Shown: piece by piece, positions 24,112 through 33,074 of the stretch | How the letters are laid out: every line of letters begins with the position of its first letter | How positions within the stretch are numbered: the stretch's first letter is position 1 | From: a bacterium ADurb.Bin236 | GTDB taxonomy: Bacteria > UBP15 > UBA6099 | Length of the DNA: 41,386 bases | Direction: 5' to 3' | Assembly (NCBI GenBank): GCA_002069885.1 | Contig: MWCD01000033.1 | Span: 1 to 41,386, forward strand | Notes under the pieces: model-generated | Seen by the model: only the letters and a program-made list of their open reading frames with translations | The model's database searches: none | Told to the model about the DNA's origin: nothing | Program-made: the position numbers and the translations under genes

Positions 24112-25533
24112 ATGGCGGCGATAAAAGGAGATGTCACAAGCGGCGGCATCTGGAGGCACGTCGTAACGATGAGCCTGCCGGTGATGCTGGGCATGGGTTT
24201 GCAGAACCTGTACACTGTGGTCGACCTTTTCTGGGTAGGCAGGCTTGGGATGGGAGCGGTCGCGGCAATCACGATAGCCGGCACGCTATTCTTCTTTTTC
24301 TTTTCGCTCGGTCAGGCTATAGGAACAGGATCGCTGGCGATTGTGTCGCGGGCGTTCGGTCGCCGCAACTTCGAGCATGCCGCGCATACCGTGCGCAACA
24401 CGCTGTTTATGGGCGCGGCAGTGGGGCTTTTTTTCGGGGGAGCGTCTTTCCTCTTCGCCGAACCCATAATTACGGCGCTCGGAGGCAGCGGCGAGGTGGT
24501 CGAGCTCGGAGCCGCCTATCTGCGCCCTTACGCTTTCGGGTTCGCTTTTCAGATAGTCTCCCTCGTTCTCGGCTTCGCTCTGCGCGGCAGCGGGGACATG
24601 AAGGCTCCCACTTATTCGTTAATGATAGCCACGCTGATAAACATTGCCTTGGACCCGCTGCTGATATTCGGCTGGGGGCCGATTCCAGCGATGGGCGTCG
24701 CGGGGGCCGGGCTTGCGACCATGATCTCGACGCTGTTTTCGGCGGTCTACGTCGTGGCGGTGATTTCCGCTGGAAAATCAAATCTGCATGTGCCGTTTTC
24801 AACAGACTTCAAACCGGACTGGCCGCTGATAAAGGAAGTGTTCAAGATAGGCGCGCCTTCCGGAGCGCAGTTCATGCTGTTGAGCTTCAGCTTCATGGTG
24901 ATTATCTGGATAGTTGCCGACAAGGGGGCCGGGCCGGTGGCGGCGGCAGGCATAGGATGGCGGCTGATGCACATGTCTCTGGCTCCCGTCATCGGCATTG
25001 GAACCGCCGTCGCCACCCTAGTCGGACAAAACTTGGGCGTCGAAAAGGTTTCCCGCGCCTCTTCTTCGGTGAAAAAGGGCGTTTTGGCTTCAGTGTTGTG
25101 CGCGGGCGTCATCTCCGTCACGTTCGCGGCGTTTCCAGACTTCTTCATAGGGTTCTTTTCCGATTCGAGAGAGGTCGTCGCTCTCGGCCGGGCGGTGATG
25201 CGCGCGATGGCGTTCAACGGCGTCGTGCTCGGCGTGGTCATAGTGCTCAACAGCGCCTTCGGCGGCGCGGGCGACAACGTGCCCTCCATGATAGGCGCTT
25301 CCGTCCGCTCCTTCTTCAGCGTCGGGCTTGCGTTCCTTCTGCCCGCTGTCACTCCATTCGGCCTTACGGCAGTCTGGGCCAGCATCCCCATAGCTTCTTT
25401 CGCCAACATGCTGATTCTCCTTCACATTTACCGCAAAGGCTCGTGGAAAACCCGCATGAAAAAACGCGAAGAAGCATATTGCGCGTCTGGCTCCGCTGTC
25501 GCGGGACCGTGCTCTCTGCCACCCCCGGACTGA
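24112..25533 (+). CDS. MATE-family efflux transporter
   Basis: The 473-residue protein has about twelve hydrophobic segments and the MATE layout: PVMLGMGLQNLYTVVDLFWVG near the start, GTGSLAIVSRAFGRRN, and the matching second-half motif at GIGTAVATLVGQNLG. MATE proteins export cationic drugs or metabolites by Na+ or H+ antiport; the substrate cannot be read. The start at 24112 is chosen because the family homology begins there; the frame back to 23968 is Arg-rich and lacks a ribosome site, although the site at 24112 (GGCGGA) is also weak. The 180-base region before it has no other gene. It converges on a glycosyltransferase. Confidence 0.9.
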   Translation: MAAIKGDVTSGGIWRHVVTMSLPVMLGMGLQNLYTVVDLFWVGRLGMGAVAAITIAGTLFFFFFSLGQAIGTGSLAIVSRAFGRRNFEHAAHTVRNTLFMGAAVGLFFGGASFLFAEPIITALGGSGEVVELGAAYLRPYAFGFAFQIVSLVLGFALRGSGDMKAPTYSLMIATLINIALDPLLIFGWGPIPAMGVAGAGLATMISTLFSAVYVVAVISAGKSNLHVPFSTDFKPDWPLIKEVFKIGAPSGAQFMLLSFSFMVIIWIVADKGAGPVAAAGIGWRLMHMSLAPVIGIGTAVATLVGQNLGVEKVSRASSSVKKGVLASVLCAGVISVTFAAFPDFFIGFFSDSREVVALGRAVMRAMAFNGVVLGVVIVLNSAFGGAGDNVPSMIGASVRSFFSVGLAFLLPAVTPFGLTAVWASIPIASFANMLILLHIYRKGSWKTRMKKREEAYCASGSAVAGPCSLPPPD

Positions 25534-25619
25534 TTTCCTTCGCTTTTATTGAACATGTATGGCAAATGAAAAATGGCGCGCGGCGGCGGCATTGACCTGC
25601 CGTTTCTATAGCCTGTTCG

Positions 25620-26840
25620 TTAAGATAATTTTCCTGCGACAACCGAAGATAAAAGAGACATGGTGTCTGCGGCGACATTGGAGCAGAGGTATGCAGAGCC
25701 GGCGTCAGGGCGGGAGGAGGCGGGGCGGTCGCGGAGTATTCCGAGAAGGGCGCGGTATACATCTTCATCGTCCGAGGGGTCTGTCACAGTTCCGCCCAGT
25801 TCGCGCGTCACTCTCTCGCACGCTCCCGGAGGGGTGATTGCGAATATGTGCCGCCCGCTTCCGAGGTAATCTACTATTTTCGACGGAAAAAACACGGAGA
25901 AGCGCGCCGGAGCGTCAATTGCCAAAAGGCAATGCGCTGTCTTCATCAGGCGCAGGCTTTCGGCGTATGAGACGTTGCCGTGAAAGGAGATGGCGCGTTT
26001 CGCGGCGGGATATTTGTCGATGAGATTTTTCAGTCGTGATTCGATGTAACCGTAGAACTCGAAGCGCGCGCAGGATAGGGAGCCGGGGTCGGACGCGGCG
26101 GCGCGCTCGACCGCTTTATAAAACGGCTCAGGCGTCCGCAGGGTGTAAAGCCCGCCCAGCATCCGCATTACGTATTCTCCGTCCGGCGGGGCTCCGGGCG
26201 GATATGCGGAGGGGTCGAAGCAGTGCGGCAGATAGAGCGCTTTGCGCCTGAGGCCCTTCGGGTATTTTTTCATGACGAGGTCAATGGTTTCGGGGGATGT
26301 GAAGACGACGGCGTCCGCGAGTTCGACGACGCGGCGTTCGAGGCGTCTGTTGATGAAGGCGGTGGCTGGGTTGTCGCGCCTGTAAGGGTTGTCCGCCCAC
26401 GGGTCGCTGAAGTGGGCCACCCACGGGATGCGGGCGTGTTTTTTCACGGGCGGGCCGATGAGGTGCCCGGACATCGGCGCGCCGTAGGTGATGAGGATAT
26501 CCGGATTGAGAGTTCCGCGCGCGAGGCGTTCTAGGATGAGGTCGCGGGCATTGTCCACCCACGGGCGTTGAGGGTCGGGCGCGTGCGCCCATGAGATTTT
26601 GAGCCGGTATCCGGCGTAGTCGAGCCTTCTGGACAGAAGCGGTCTGCCGTGAGGGAGCCTGACGATTTCGGCGAGCCGCGAGTCGATGCCGGGCGCGACG
26701 GTTGGGTCAGGCGTCCCTTCCAGATTGTCCGCGCACACAACCGTCGTTTCCGCTGGAAGCTCCGCTAGAACGCGCGACACCTGCGACGCTCGCGGGGACG
26801 CGTCGGGCGGAAACGAATAGCTTGCTGCCAGAATTTTCAT
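25620..26840 (-). CDS. Glycosyltransferase, GT4-like (GT-B fold)
   Basis: The 406-residue protein resembles family 4 glycosyltransferases of the GT-B fold. It opens MKILAASYSFPPDASPRASQ and has WVAHFSDPWADNPYRR, a segment typical of uncharacterised GT4 members, then ADAVVFTSPETIDL, FYGYIES, ISFHGNVSYAESL and SKIVDYLGSGRHIFAI near the nucleotide-sugar site. An ATG at 26876 exists, but GGCGGA stands seven bases before the one at 26840. It lies 40 bases after the exported PHP gene on the same strand. Donor and acceptor are unknown; cell-surface polysaccharide is the usual role. Confidence 0.82.
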   Translation of the reverse strand: MKILAASYSFPPDASPRASQVSRVLAELPAETTVVCADNLEGTPDPTVAPGIDSRLAEIVRLPHGRPLLSRRLDYAGYRLKISWAHAPDPQRPWVDNARDLILERLARGTLNPDILITYGAPMSGHLIGPPVKKHARIPWVAHFSDPWADNPYRRDNPATAFINRRLERRVVELADAVVFTSPETIDLVMKKYPKGLRRKALYLPHCFDPSAYPPGAPPDGEYVMRMLGGLYTLRTPEPFYKAVERAAASDPGSLSCARFEFYGYIESRLKNLIDKYPAAKRAISFHGNVSYAESLRLMKTAHCLLAIDAPARFSVFFPSKIVDYLGSGRHIFAITPPGACERVTRELGGTVTDPSDDEDVYRALLGILRDRPASSRPDAGSAYLCSNVAADTMSLLSSVVAGKLS

Positions 26841-26880
26841 AGCGGCATCCGCCGGGGCTTGCTCTCCGGCGGCCATCCTC

Positions 26881-27966
26881 TTATTTTTCCGCCTTATAGC
26901 AGTACGGCGATGAAATCATGTATCTGGGAATCTCGAACACGTAGCAGGCGGTTTCTCCGGGCTGGAGCGTGTCGCCGAACGACAACTCAAATGTGGAGTA
27001 TCCTTTCGCGGCCTTTCCGCGCTTTTCCAGAACCGCCGGCGCGGTGGCGGCCTTCTCGCCGTTCTTGTATACGACCAGCGAGGGCTGGACTCCGGCCACT
27101 GTCTTTATCGCCACGCCGCCTTTGACGGCGAACGACGCGCCGGACGCGGCGGCAGGCTTGAACGACGGTCTCGCGCTGATGAACAGCAGCTTCGCGTTGA
27201 ACCCGGCTATGGTGTGTCCGGCGAGCATCCCCGCTTTAAGGGATTCGCGGGAAAATTCATCGGCGAGAACGTGCGTGTAGAAATCCGCGAAATGCGCCTG
27301 CGCCAACACGTGCATGTCTATCCCGGAGGTGACGAACAGTTTTTTTCCGCCTTTCAGCGCGGCTAGATAGGCGTCTCTCGTCATCGCGTATGACGAGCCG
27401 TCGGCGTACCCCGTCCCGATGTTGTTGAACATCTCTATGCCGTAGAATTTATTCGCAAGCGCCGACCATTGCGGGCATGTCCACGGGTGGTTCCACCAGT
27501 AATACGCGCCCTCCTCGTCGAGTTTCGCAAGAAAAGCGTCAAGCTCTTTCGAGTCGAACTGTCCGTCCCGGACGAGTATGTCGTCCGTGTCGCCGACAGC
27601 GTTCAGATGGCACATCAGCTTGCCTTCCTGATCTTCTTCTCTGACGACGCGGGCGGAGACTTCGCGGCCGCCCACGGCTAAGAAGTCGGCCTCCGTCAAC
27701 TCGTCGGCGAGCCGCCTGATTTCTGGAAACTGGAGCCGGGCGCTCGTGTGTGGCGTGAAGATTACTCCGCCGTAGTTATTCGCGCGCAGATAATCCTTCG
27801 TTTCGCTCGGCGCGTGGCTTCCGTCGTCGCCTTCGAGATTGGTGTGAGTGTGAGACCATATCGGGATAATCGCAAATCCGTCTTTTTTCTCCTGAGAGCG
27901 GGCAGATCCCGCCCCGAACATCGCTATCGCCAACGCCGCAACCGCCGCCAGTTTCCTCATCGCCAT
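26881..27966 (-). CDS. Exported PHP-domain metal-dependent hydrolase
   Basis: The 361-residue protein has a signal peptide (residues 1-24, AGSARSQ) and a PHP-type metallohydrolase domain. Metal-binding elements are visible as WSHTHTN (H39, H41), TPHTS (H73), GGREVSA, CHLNAVG, NHPW and SGIDMH. PHP proteins hydrolyse phosphoesters or phosphates. The C-terminal 110 residues look like a beta-sandwich. Exported PHP proteins are much less common than cytoplasmic ones (HisJ, PolX, PolC). The glycosyltransferase follows after 40 bases, suggesting an operon. A substrate cannot be assigned. Confidence 0.82.
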   Translation of the reverse strand: MAMRKLAAVAALAIAMFGAGSARSQEKKDGFAIIPIWSHTHTNLEGDDGSHAPSETKDYLRANNYGGVIFTPHTSARLQFPEIRRLADELTEADFLAVGGREVSARVVREEDQEGKLMCHLNAVGDTDDILVRDGQFDSKELDAFLAKLDEEGAYYWWNHPWTCPQWSALANKFYGIEMFNNIGTGYADGSSYAMTRDAYLAALKGGKKLFVTSGIDMHVLAQAHFADFYTHVLADEFSRESLKAGMLAGHTIAGFNAKLLFISARPSFKPAAASGASFAVKGGVAIKTVAGVQPSLVVYKNGEKAATAPAVLEKRGKAAKGYSTFELSFGDTLQPGETACYVFEIPRYMISSPYCYKAEK

Positions 27967-28080
27967 GTCTTCTTTTTCCTTTCAGGTTTCAAACCGCTTT
28001 TAAATATATGAAAACTTCGAGACAAAACAAACACGCTGACGGCAAAAACGCGCCGTCTGTCGCCGCCGGATGCGGCGCGC

Positions 28081-29718
28081 TCAATCCGCGAATTTTGACT
28101 TTATGATATTCTCCACACGCGAGGCCTCGGCCTCGCAACGCGCCTCGTCCCAGCCGAGCGAGGGAGCCATAACCTTCGCCAGCGCGACAAGCTCCGCGCG
28201 GGAACGTTTGCCGAACAGCAACGCATCCGTTCTCCGCAGCAGCGCGTCGTCCAGATGCGCCGCGCATTCGGATTCCGCCGCGAACTTCATCTGCGCCGCC
28301 ACGTCTTCCGAGCCGGGGACAAGTTTCTCCTTCATCCCGGGCGCGTCCAGCAGGGAGACGACCTTTTCCCATTCGGTCCCGTATTGAGTGGAGAGATGGG
28401 CTACTAGCTCCGAGGGGTGTTCTGGGTGGCGCGCGAGGGCGTCCTTCTTGAAGTCGGCCACGTTTGCGTTAGGAGCGTTAACCAGCCGGGTGGCGGCTGT
28501 CTTGCACGGCGCGGCGGGCTTGCCAAGCTTGCCGAACACGGCGTCCGTCACCTGCGCCGCGAGGAACCGGGAGGTGGTGTACTTCCCTCCGAGCGCTGAC
28601 AGCAGGTTGTCGGCGAGGCCCTCGCGGGCGTGGTCAATCACCTCGTGTTTGCGGGATGCGTCGTAGCTGTCCTCCACCGCTCCGTCGGGATCGGCCAGAG
28701 GGCGCAGCCCCCCGTAAGTCATTATCACGTCGTCCGGCGTCAGATTCAGAGACGGCATGCAGCCGTTAATCTCTCCGGTGAAATCCTCGATGTCCTTCAT
28801 AGTGACGGTGAGCTTGTCCGGGTCGCCCTTGAAGGGAGTGTCTGTGGTTCCGGCAATGGTGAGGCCCCGCCACGGCATAAGGAAAACGTGGCGGCGGGTC
28901 TTTGTTATCATCGCGATAGCCGCCGTCGGATGCAGTTGTGGTATGACAATATGAATGCCTTTCGAGCGGGCGATGCGGGTTTTCGATTCGCCGCCGGACA
29001 CCATGCCGAGCAGCCTGTCCGCCCAGCAGCCGGATGCGTTCAGGTAGCAGCTTGCCTGAATCTCGATTGTTCCGCCGCCTATCTCGTCGCGCGCGACCGC
29101 CGCCTGAATCGTACCGCCGCTCATCTTGAAGGACTCGACCGCCAGCCAGTTGGCGAGCGTCGCGCCCGCCGCGGCCGCCGACTTCACGAAGCTCAGCGTC
29201 AGCCGCTCGGAAGATATCATCTGGCAATCATAGTAATGGAACCCTCCGGAAAGGCCCTCGCCGGGGACTCGCGGAAACATCTTCGTCAACTCGACCTTGG
29301 ACATGCCCCGGTGGCTGGGAATCCTCTTGTCGGGATCCGCCAGCCGCCCCTTGTCGTATCCGAGCATGTCGTAAAGCGTCATCCCGGCCTTCAGCATCAG
29401 AGTGTCTTTCATCCCGTAGTTGGGGATGACGAACGGCAACGGAGACACGAGGTGCGGGGCGATGAACTCCATTATGCGCCGCTCTTTGAGGCTTTCGCGC
29501 ACAATGCCCAGCTCGAAGTTCTTCAGGTAGCGAAGGCCGCCGTGTATCAGCTTCGATGTGGCGGACGATGTGGCCGCCCCGAAGTCGCTCTTGTCTATCA
29601 TGGCGACGGACAGCCCGCGCATCGACGCGTCCCACGCGACGCACGCCCCCGTTATCCCTCCTCCTATAACCAGCAGGTCGAACTTCTCCGTTCCCAGACG
29701 TTTCAGGTCTCTAATCAT
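28081..29718 (-). CDS. glpD: Aerobic-type glycerol-3-phosphate dehydrogenase GlpD
   Basis: The 545-residue FAD enzyme oxidises glycerol-3-phosphate to dihydroxyacetone phosphate at the inner membrane, passing electrons to quinone. The FAD-binding GxGxxG is VIGGGITGACVAWDA (residues 18-30), followed by DFGAATSSATSKLIHGGLRYL, the family signature. TTDTPF and GGLRPLA lie in the substrate domain, and the C-terminal helical domain (about 400-545) is complete. It could be the GlpA type if GlpB/C exist elsewhere, but none are adjacent. The gene is divergent from the NAD-dependent epimerase, with a 182-base spacer; a TATAAT on the minus strand (29798-29803) may serve it. Confidence 0.94.
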   Translation of the reverse strand: MIRDLKRLGTEKFDLLVIGGGITGACVAWDASMRGLSVAMIDKSDFGAATSSATSKLIHGGLRYLKNFELGIVRESLKERRIMEFIAPHLVSPLPFVIPNYGMKDTLMLKAGMTLYDMLGYDKGRLADPDKRIPSHRGMSKVELTKMFPRVPGEGLSGGFHYYDCQMISSERLTLSFVKSAAAAGATLANWLAVESFKMSGGTIQAAVARDEIGGGTIEIQASCYLNASGCWADRLLGMVSGGESKTRIARSKGIHIVIPQLHPTAAIAMITKTRRHVFLMPWRGLTIAGTTDTPFKGDPDKLTVTMKDIEDFTGEINGCMPSLNLTPDDVIMTYGGLRPLADPDGAVEDSYDASRKHEVIDHAREGLADNLLSALGGKYTTSRFLAAQVTDAVFGKLGKPAAPCKTAATRLVNAPNANVADFKKDALARHPEHPSELVAHLSTQYGTEWEKVVSLLDAPGMKEKLVPGSEDVAAQMKFAAESECAAHLDDALLRRTDALLFGKRSRAELVALAKVMAPSLGWDEARCEAEASRVENIIKSKFAD

Positions 29719-29900
29719 GGTTGCTGTCTCCGAGTCTCCGGCCTAGCGCGCCGCGCTCGCCGGTTTCCGCAGGGAGCGAAACCCGCTCCTCCCGGTAATT
29801 ATACAGCAGCGGGCGCAATGCAGAAACACCCTCGCGAGGTTTGCCCCCGCGCGCCCATCCGTGATAAACTGTCGCTAAACGACATTTGGAGGGGGCGGCC

Positions 29901-30905
29901 GTGGAGTTGATAACAGGCGGAGCGGGATTGCTGGGCGGACATCTGGCGTGGGCGCTGATCAGCGACGGAGTCCCCGCGAGGCTCTTCGACTTCCGGACGC
30001 CGGACCGCGCCCCAAAGGGAGCGGAGTTCGTCAAGGGCGATATCAGGAACGAGAAAGATGTCAGCGAGGCGCTCGAAGGCGTCGAAACCGTGTATCATCT
30101 CGCCGCGCTGATGCATGTCGGCGGCGGCTCGACCGCGCTGGCCCGCAGCGTAAACATCGAAGGCTTGCAAAATCTCATGGACTGCGCTGAAAAATCCGGC
30201 GTCCGCCGCATCGTGTTCGCCTCCACTATCGAGCTTTACGGCGTCAAACCCGAAGTCCCCTGTCGCGAGGACAGCTCGAAGAACCCGCCTCCCGGATACC
30301 CGGCCCACAAGCTTCAGGGAGAGCAAATGCTGTCCGATTTTGCTCTCAGAACCGGCATCGAAACGGTGTTCCCCAGATTCCCGATGATTCTCGGCGCGGG
30401 CTTCTATCATTTCAAGCTGATACTATGGTTCTTCGAGGCGATTTCGATGAATCTGCCCGTATTCGTGCTGGACGACGGAGCGAGGAAAGGCCGGATGGTA
30501 GCCGCGCGGGACGCCGTCGCCGCGCTTCTCTTGTGCGCTCGAACCCCCGGCGTTTGCCGCGAAGCTTTCAACATCTGCGCAGACGATGTGTTCACCCATA
30601 GAAGGTTTTTAGAGGACGTGATTGAAAAAGCGGGGTCGAAGTCCCGAGTGTTCTCCATTCCATACGCCGTCGCCGCGCCTGTCGAGGAGGCGCTTCAATC
30701 GCTACGCCTCTCCCCGGTGGCCCGCGAACACTTCCTGTTCTCTCTGTCCGATTGCGACTATTCCATCGACAAAGCCAAACGGGTTCTCGGCTATCGCCCG
30801 ACGACTGACGCCGCTTCCGCTATGACAGAAACCTATTTTTCATACATCCGAGGCGGACGCGCCGAACTGAAAAAACAACTTTCCAACGATCTGTTGAAAC
30901 GCTAA
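29901..30905 (+). CDS. NAD-dependent epimerase/dehydratase (extended SDR)
   Basis: The 334-residue protein is an extended short-chain dehydrogenase. The nucleotide site is TGGAGLLGGHLAWAL at the N-terminus; NIEGLQNLMD and VFASTIELYG hold the Asn and Ser/Thr, and the catalytic Tyr-Lys pair is YPAHK. The rest matches sugar-nucleotide or sterol epimerase/dehydrogenase relatives. The start is a GTG at 29901 with GGAGGGGG upstream; a TTG at 29886 lies before that site and is rejected. The gene is 14 bases from the next, suggesting co-transcription. Substrate unknown. Confidence 0.88.
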   Translation: MELITGGAGLLGGHLAWALISDGVPARLFDFRTPDRAPKGAEFVKGDIRNEKDVSEALEGVETVYHLAALMHVGGGSTALARSVNIEGLQNLMDCAEKSGVRRIVFASTIELYGVKPEVPCREDSSKNPPPGYPAHKLQGEQMLSDFALRTGIETVFPRFPMILGAGFYHFKLILWFFEAISMNLPVFVLDDGARKGRMVAARDAVAALLLCARTPGVCREAFNICADDVFTHRRFLEDVIEKAGSKSRVFSIPYAVAAPVEEALQSLRLSPVAREHFLFSLSDCDYSIDKAKRVLGYRPTTDAASAMTETYFSYIRGGRAELKKQLSNDLLKR

Positions 30906-30919
30906 ACGGGAGGAATAAC

Positions 30920-31324
30920 ATGCTTGACGCCACATTTTTCAAACACGAGCTGGCGACCGTTTTTCACGCCGCCGGAAAAAAAGTCGCCCCCGAAATACTT
31001 GACGACCCTGACGCCGTTTTCGTGTGGGGCGAGCTTATGAGCCACAAGTTCGTCAAAGGCATTATCGGCCGGACGCCGTGTTTCGCCCCGGCCACCGCGG
31101 TAGGTTTTTCCCGCAGACGCACGCCCGACTTCTTCTCAATGGCCGAAAAACCGGGAGCTTGCGTTCACGGAGTCGTTCTGCTCGGATTAACAGACGGCGA
31201 AACTGCCGCGCTAGACAAGTTCGAGAACCTCGGCAAAGTCATGCGCAAATCAACCGCCACCGTCTTAATCGGACACAAAAAACGCAAAACGCGTATATAC
31301 TTAAAAATTAAACAAACGCGCTAA
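30920..31324 (+). CDS. Gamma-glutamylcyclotransferase-like (AIG2/GGCT fold) protein
   Basis: The 134-residue protein resembles the GGCT/AIG2 fold: VFVWGELMSHKF replaces the usual VFVYGTLxxxxxN, then GVVLLGLTDGETAALDKFENLG matches the conserved region with the catalytic glutamate (LDKFE). The YG[ST]L binding loop is altered to WGEL, so activity toward gamma-glutamyl peptides is uncertain. A GGAGG ribosome site precedes the ATG. It follows the epimerase by 14 bases and is followed by the module-C repeat. Confidence 0.75.
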   Translation: MLDATFFKHELATVFHAAGKKVAPEILDDPDAVFVWGELMSHKFVKGIIGRTPCFAPATAVGFSRRRTPDFFSMAEKPGACVHGVVLLGLTDGETAALDKFENLGKVMRKSTATVLIGHKKRKTRIYLKIKQTR

Positions 31325-31357
31325 TTGCGTATTAGCCACATGTTAACAGGATTAAAA

Positions 31358-31421
31358 AGTTTGGGAAAGGGGTTTGGGGAACAACCCTTTTCAAAGGGTT
31401 TTCCCCAACCGCCGCAGGCGG
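31358..31421. repeat. Dispersed intergenic repeat, module C, copy 2
   Basis: This 64-base element matches 13224-13288 with about one indel and one substitution. It has the hairpin GGGGAACAACCC / GGGTTTTCCCC and the CCGCC-GCA-GGCGG stem (31409-31421). It lies between the convergent GGCT-like and ROK-like genes; the T-rich stretch to 31490 is the A/G-rich tail on the ROK strand. Confidence 0.8.
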
Positions 31422-31490
31422 CGATGTTTATTATTTCTTTATTCTTATTCTTTTTCTTATTCTATTCTTTGCCTTGTTTTTATTTCTTCT

Positions 31491-32705
31491 CTAGTCCATA
31501 GCGACGCCGAGGGCGGCCCCTCTGGCGGCGCCGTAGCAGGATAGAGTGGTGGCGGCCCCGTCAGGTTTGCACAAAAGCCGGACATCCTCGACGCCTGAGC
31601 AGGGCACATCGTTTTCCTCGCACTGACGGGACATTGATTCGATAATGGGTCGGCAGAGAGCGTCGTGCGTCGCCGCGTTATAGCCGGAGCCGGTTCCATA
31701 CACGAGGCGCGCGCGCGGCAGCCTGAACTCCATGCGTTCCTTCTGCATTCGAAAAAGGATATGGCCTATGAATTCCGCTTGAATGAAGAACGCGGTCCGC
31801 GCCGCCGGGTCTCCATCCTTGAGTTTTGCGTCGATTTTTTCAGGAGGAAGCTCATCGCCGGTCAGCCAGTGGTAGGCAATGCCGGGCATGATAGCGGCGC
31901 CGGGGACGTCCGCGAATACCTCTCCCGGCCTGATGCGTCCGGCGGCCTCGCGAGCAAGCCCTTTGGCGACAGAGAGTTCGAGCCACGATGGAGAAAGCCG
32001 TTTGCGCGCTTTTGCGGTGTCTTTGAGAGCCGACGCCCATTTTTCGAAATCCCGCTCCCCCGGCTCAGGCGAAATGCGCGCGCCCGCCGCCGCCGCCTTC
32101 TCAACTCCCCGCTTTATCATCTCCGCCGACTGCTCGACGGAAAACGATATCGCGTATCCCGGGTCGTCGTTGCAGTAAAGCATCGGAATCCATAGTATGC
32201 GTTTCCGGGCTGAGTAGCTGAGGATTTTAATGGACGGGCCTGGTTCGCACGACACTCCGCCGAAACCCGTGCCGATGCTGAATATAATCGCCGGCTGGTC
32301 CGGGTTCACCGCGAAAGCCGGAGCCCAAGAATCTTTAAAAAGGAAAGCCGGCGCTCCCGCCCGTTTTTCCACTTCGGAGCGAAGCGGGAAATTCTTCATT
32401 CCGGTGTTCCACGCCTCGACGATGAAACCGCGCTCGACGAAACCCGCGCTTGCGACGCCGACCGCTGCCGGACGGCCCCTGCCGTCGGTCAGTTCCTCGA
32501 CCGCACGCCCCATCGCGTCCGCGATAAGCTCCGATTTCGCCTCCGCGCTAAGTTTCCGACTGCCGTTTCCGAATATTCCGTCGTAGTGGATATCGTCCAG
32601 AGCGCGCAAAAACTCGATGGCGCCGCCGTCCCGGCGCGCGAAAAGAGCCGCCGCCAGCTTCGTGCCCCCAAGGTCAAGCCCCACTATCAGTTCTTCACTC
32701 GCCAT
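31491..32705 (-). CDS. ROK-like sugar kinase family protein, atypical
   Basis: The 404-residue protein has the ASKHA/ROK start IVGLDLGGTKLAAALF and the adenosine-site FSIGTGFGG. The ASKHA fold suggests phosphorylation of a sugar. Standard ROK kinases are about 300 residues and carry a CxCGxxGC zinc motif after the phosphate loop; neither the length nor the motif fits here, and no Asp-His catalytic pair is obvious to me by eye. The start at 32705 has GGGGGAT upstream; the ATG at 32729 falls too close to the promoter. A TATAAT promoter is at 32747-32775. Alternative: a BadF/N-acetylglucosamine kinase-like relative. Confidence 0.7.
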   Translation of the reverse strand: MASEELIVGLDLGGTKLAAALFARRDGGAIEFLRALDDIHYDGIFGNGSRKLSAEAKSELIADAMGRAVEELTDGRGRPAAVGVASAGFVERGFIVEAWNTGMKNFPLRSEVEKRAGAPAFLFKDSWAPAFAVNPDQPAIIFSIGTGFGGVSCEPGPSIKILSYSARKRILWIPMLYCNDDPGYAISFSVEQSAEMIKRGVEKAAAAGARISPEPGERDFEKWASALKDTAKARKRLSPSWLELSVAKGLAREAAGRIRPGEVFADVPGAAIMPGIAYHWLTGDELPPEKIDAKLKDGDPAARTAFFIQAEFIGHILFRMQKERMEFRLPRARLVYGTGSGYNAATHDALCRPIIESMSRQCEENDVPCSGVEDVRLLCKPDGAATTLSCYGAARGAALGVAMD

Positions 32706-32746
32706 CCATCCCCCGGCAGGCTCCGCCATTCTTTGATTTTCAATAG

Positions 32747-32775
32747 ATTATACCATTTTTCATCCTGTTTGTCTC
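32747..32775 (-). promoter_or_regulatory. Promoter for the ROK-like gene
   Basis: On the minus strand GAGACA (32775-32770) and a perfect TATAAT (32752-32747) are 17 bases apart. The predicted transcript starts near 32738, too close to the ATG at 32729, which supports the start at 32705. Confidence 0.5.
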
Positions 32776-32930
32776 GCGAGCGCAATAGAGCCGCAAAAAC
32801 GGCAAAAACGGCGCTCCTGCGGCGGCTATGCATATCATTACGAAATACGCCGCCAAAAAGAGCAATTTGCCAATATCAGACGCATGCGACAAAACCGATG
32901 TTGCGAAAAGATTATTTTACGGCTAGACGG

Positions 32931-32959
32931 TTGACCTTCCGGCGAAAGACGCGTAACAT
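32931..32959 (+). promoter_or_regulatory. Sigma70-type promoter for the P460-like gene
   Basis: TTGACC at 32931-32936 and TAACAT at 32954-32959 are 17 bases apart, about 115 bases before the ATG at 33075. The spacer 32706-33074 (369 bases) holds two divergent promoters and no gene that I can see. Confidence 0.5.
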
Positions 32960-33074
32960 TGTAAGTGTGATCAGAAAATAGCAATCGGGACGCGCGAGGG
33001 TGGCCGGCCTCCGCGTCAAAGATTAGCGGATGCCGTTGTTAAAGCATCGTCCGCAAAATCCGGAGGGCGGGTTT

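Noticed and set aside
24021-25595. Plus-strand frame of 524 codons overlapping the MATE gene
   Set aside because: It is a frame-shifted shadow rich in Arg and Gly; the MATE frame has clear family motifs.
28630-29910. Plus-strand frame of 426 codons antisense to glpD
   Set aside because: It mirrors glpD, is rich in His, Arg and Ala, and has no ribosome site or domain.
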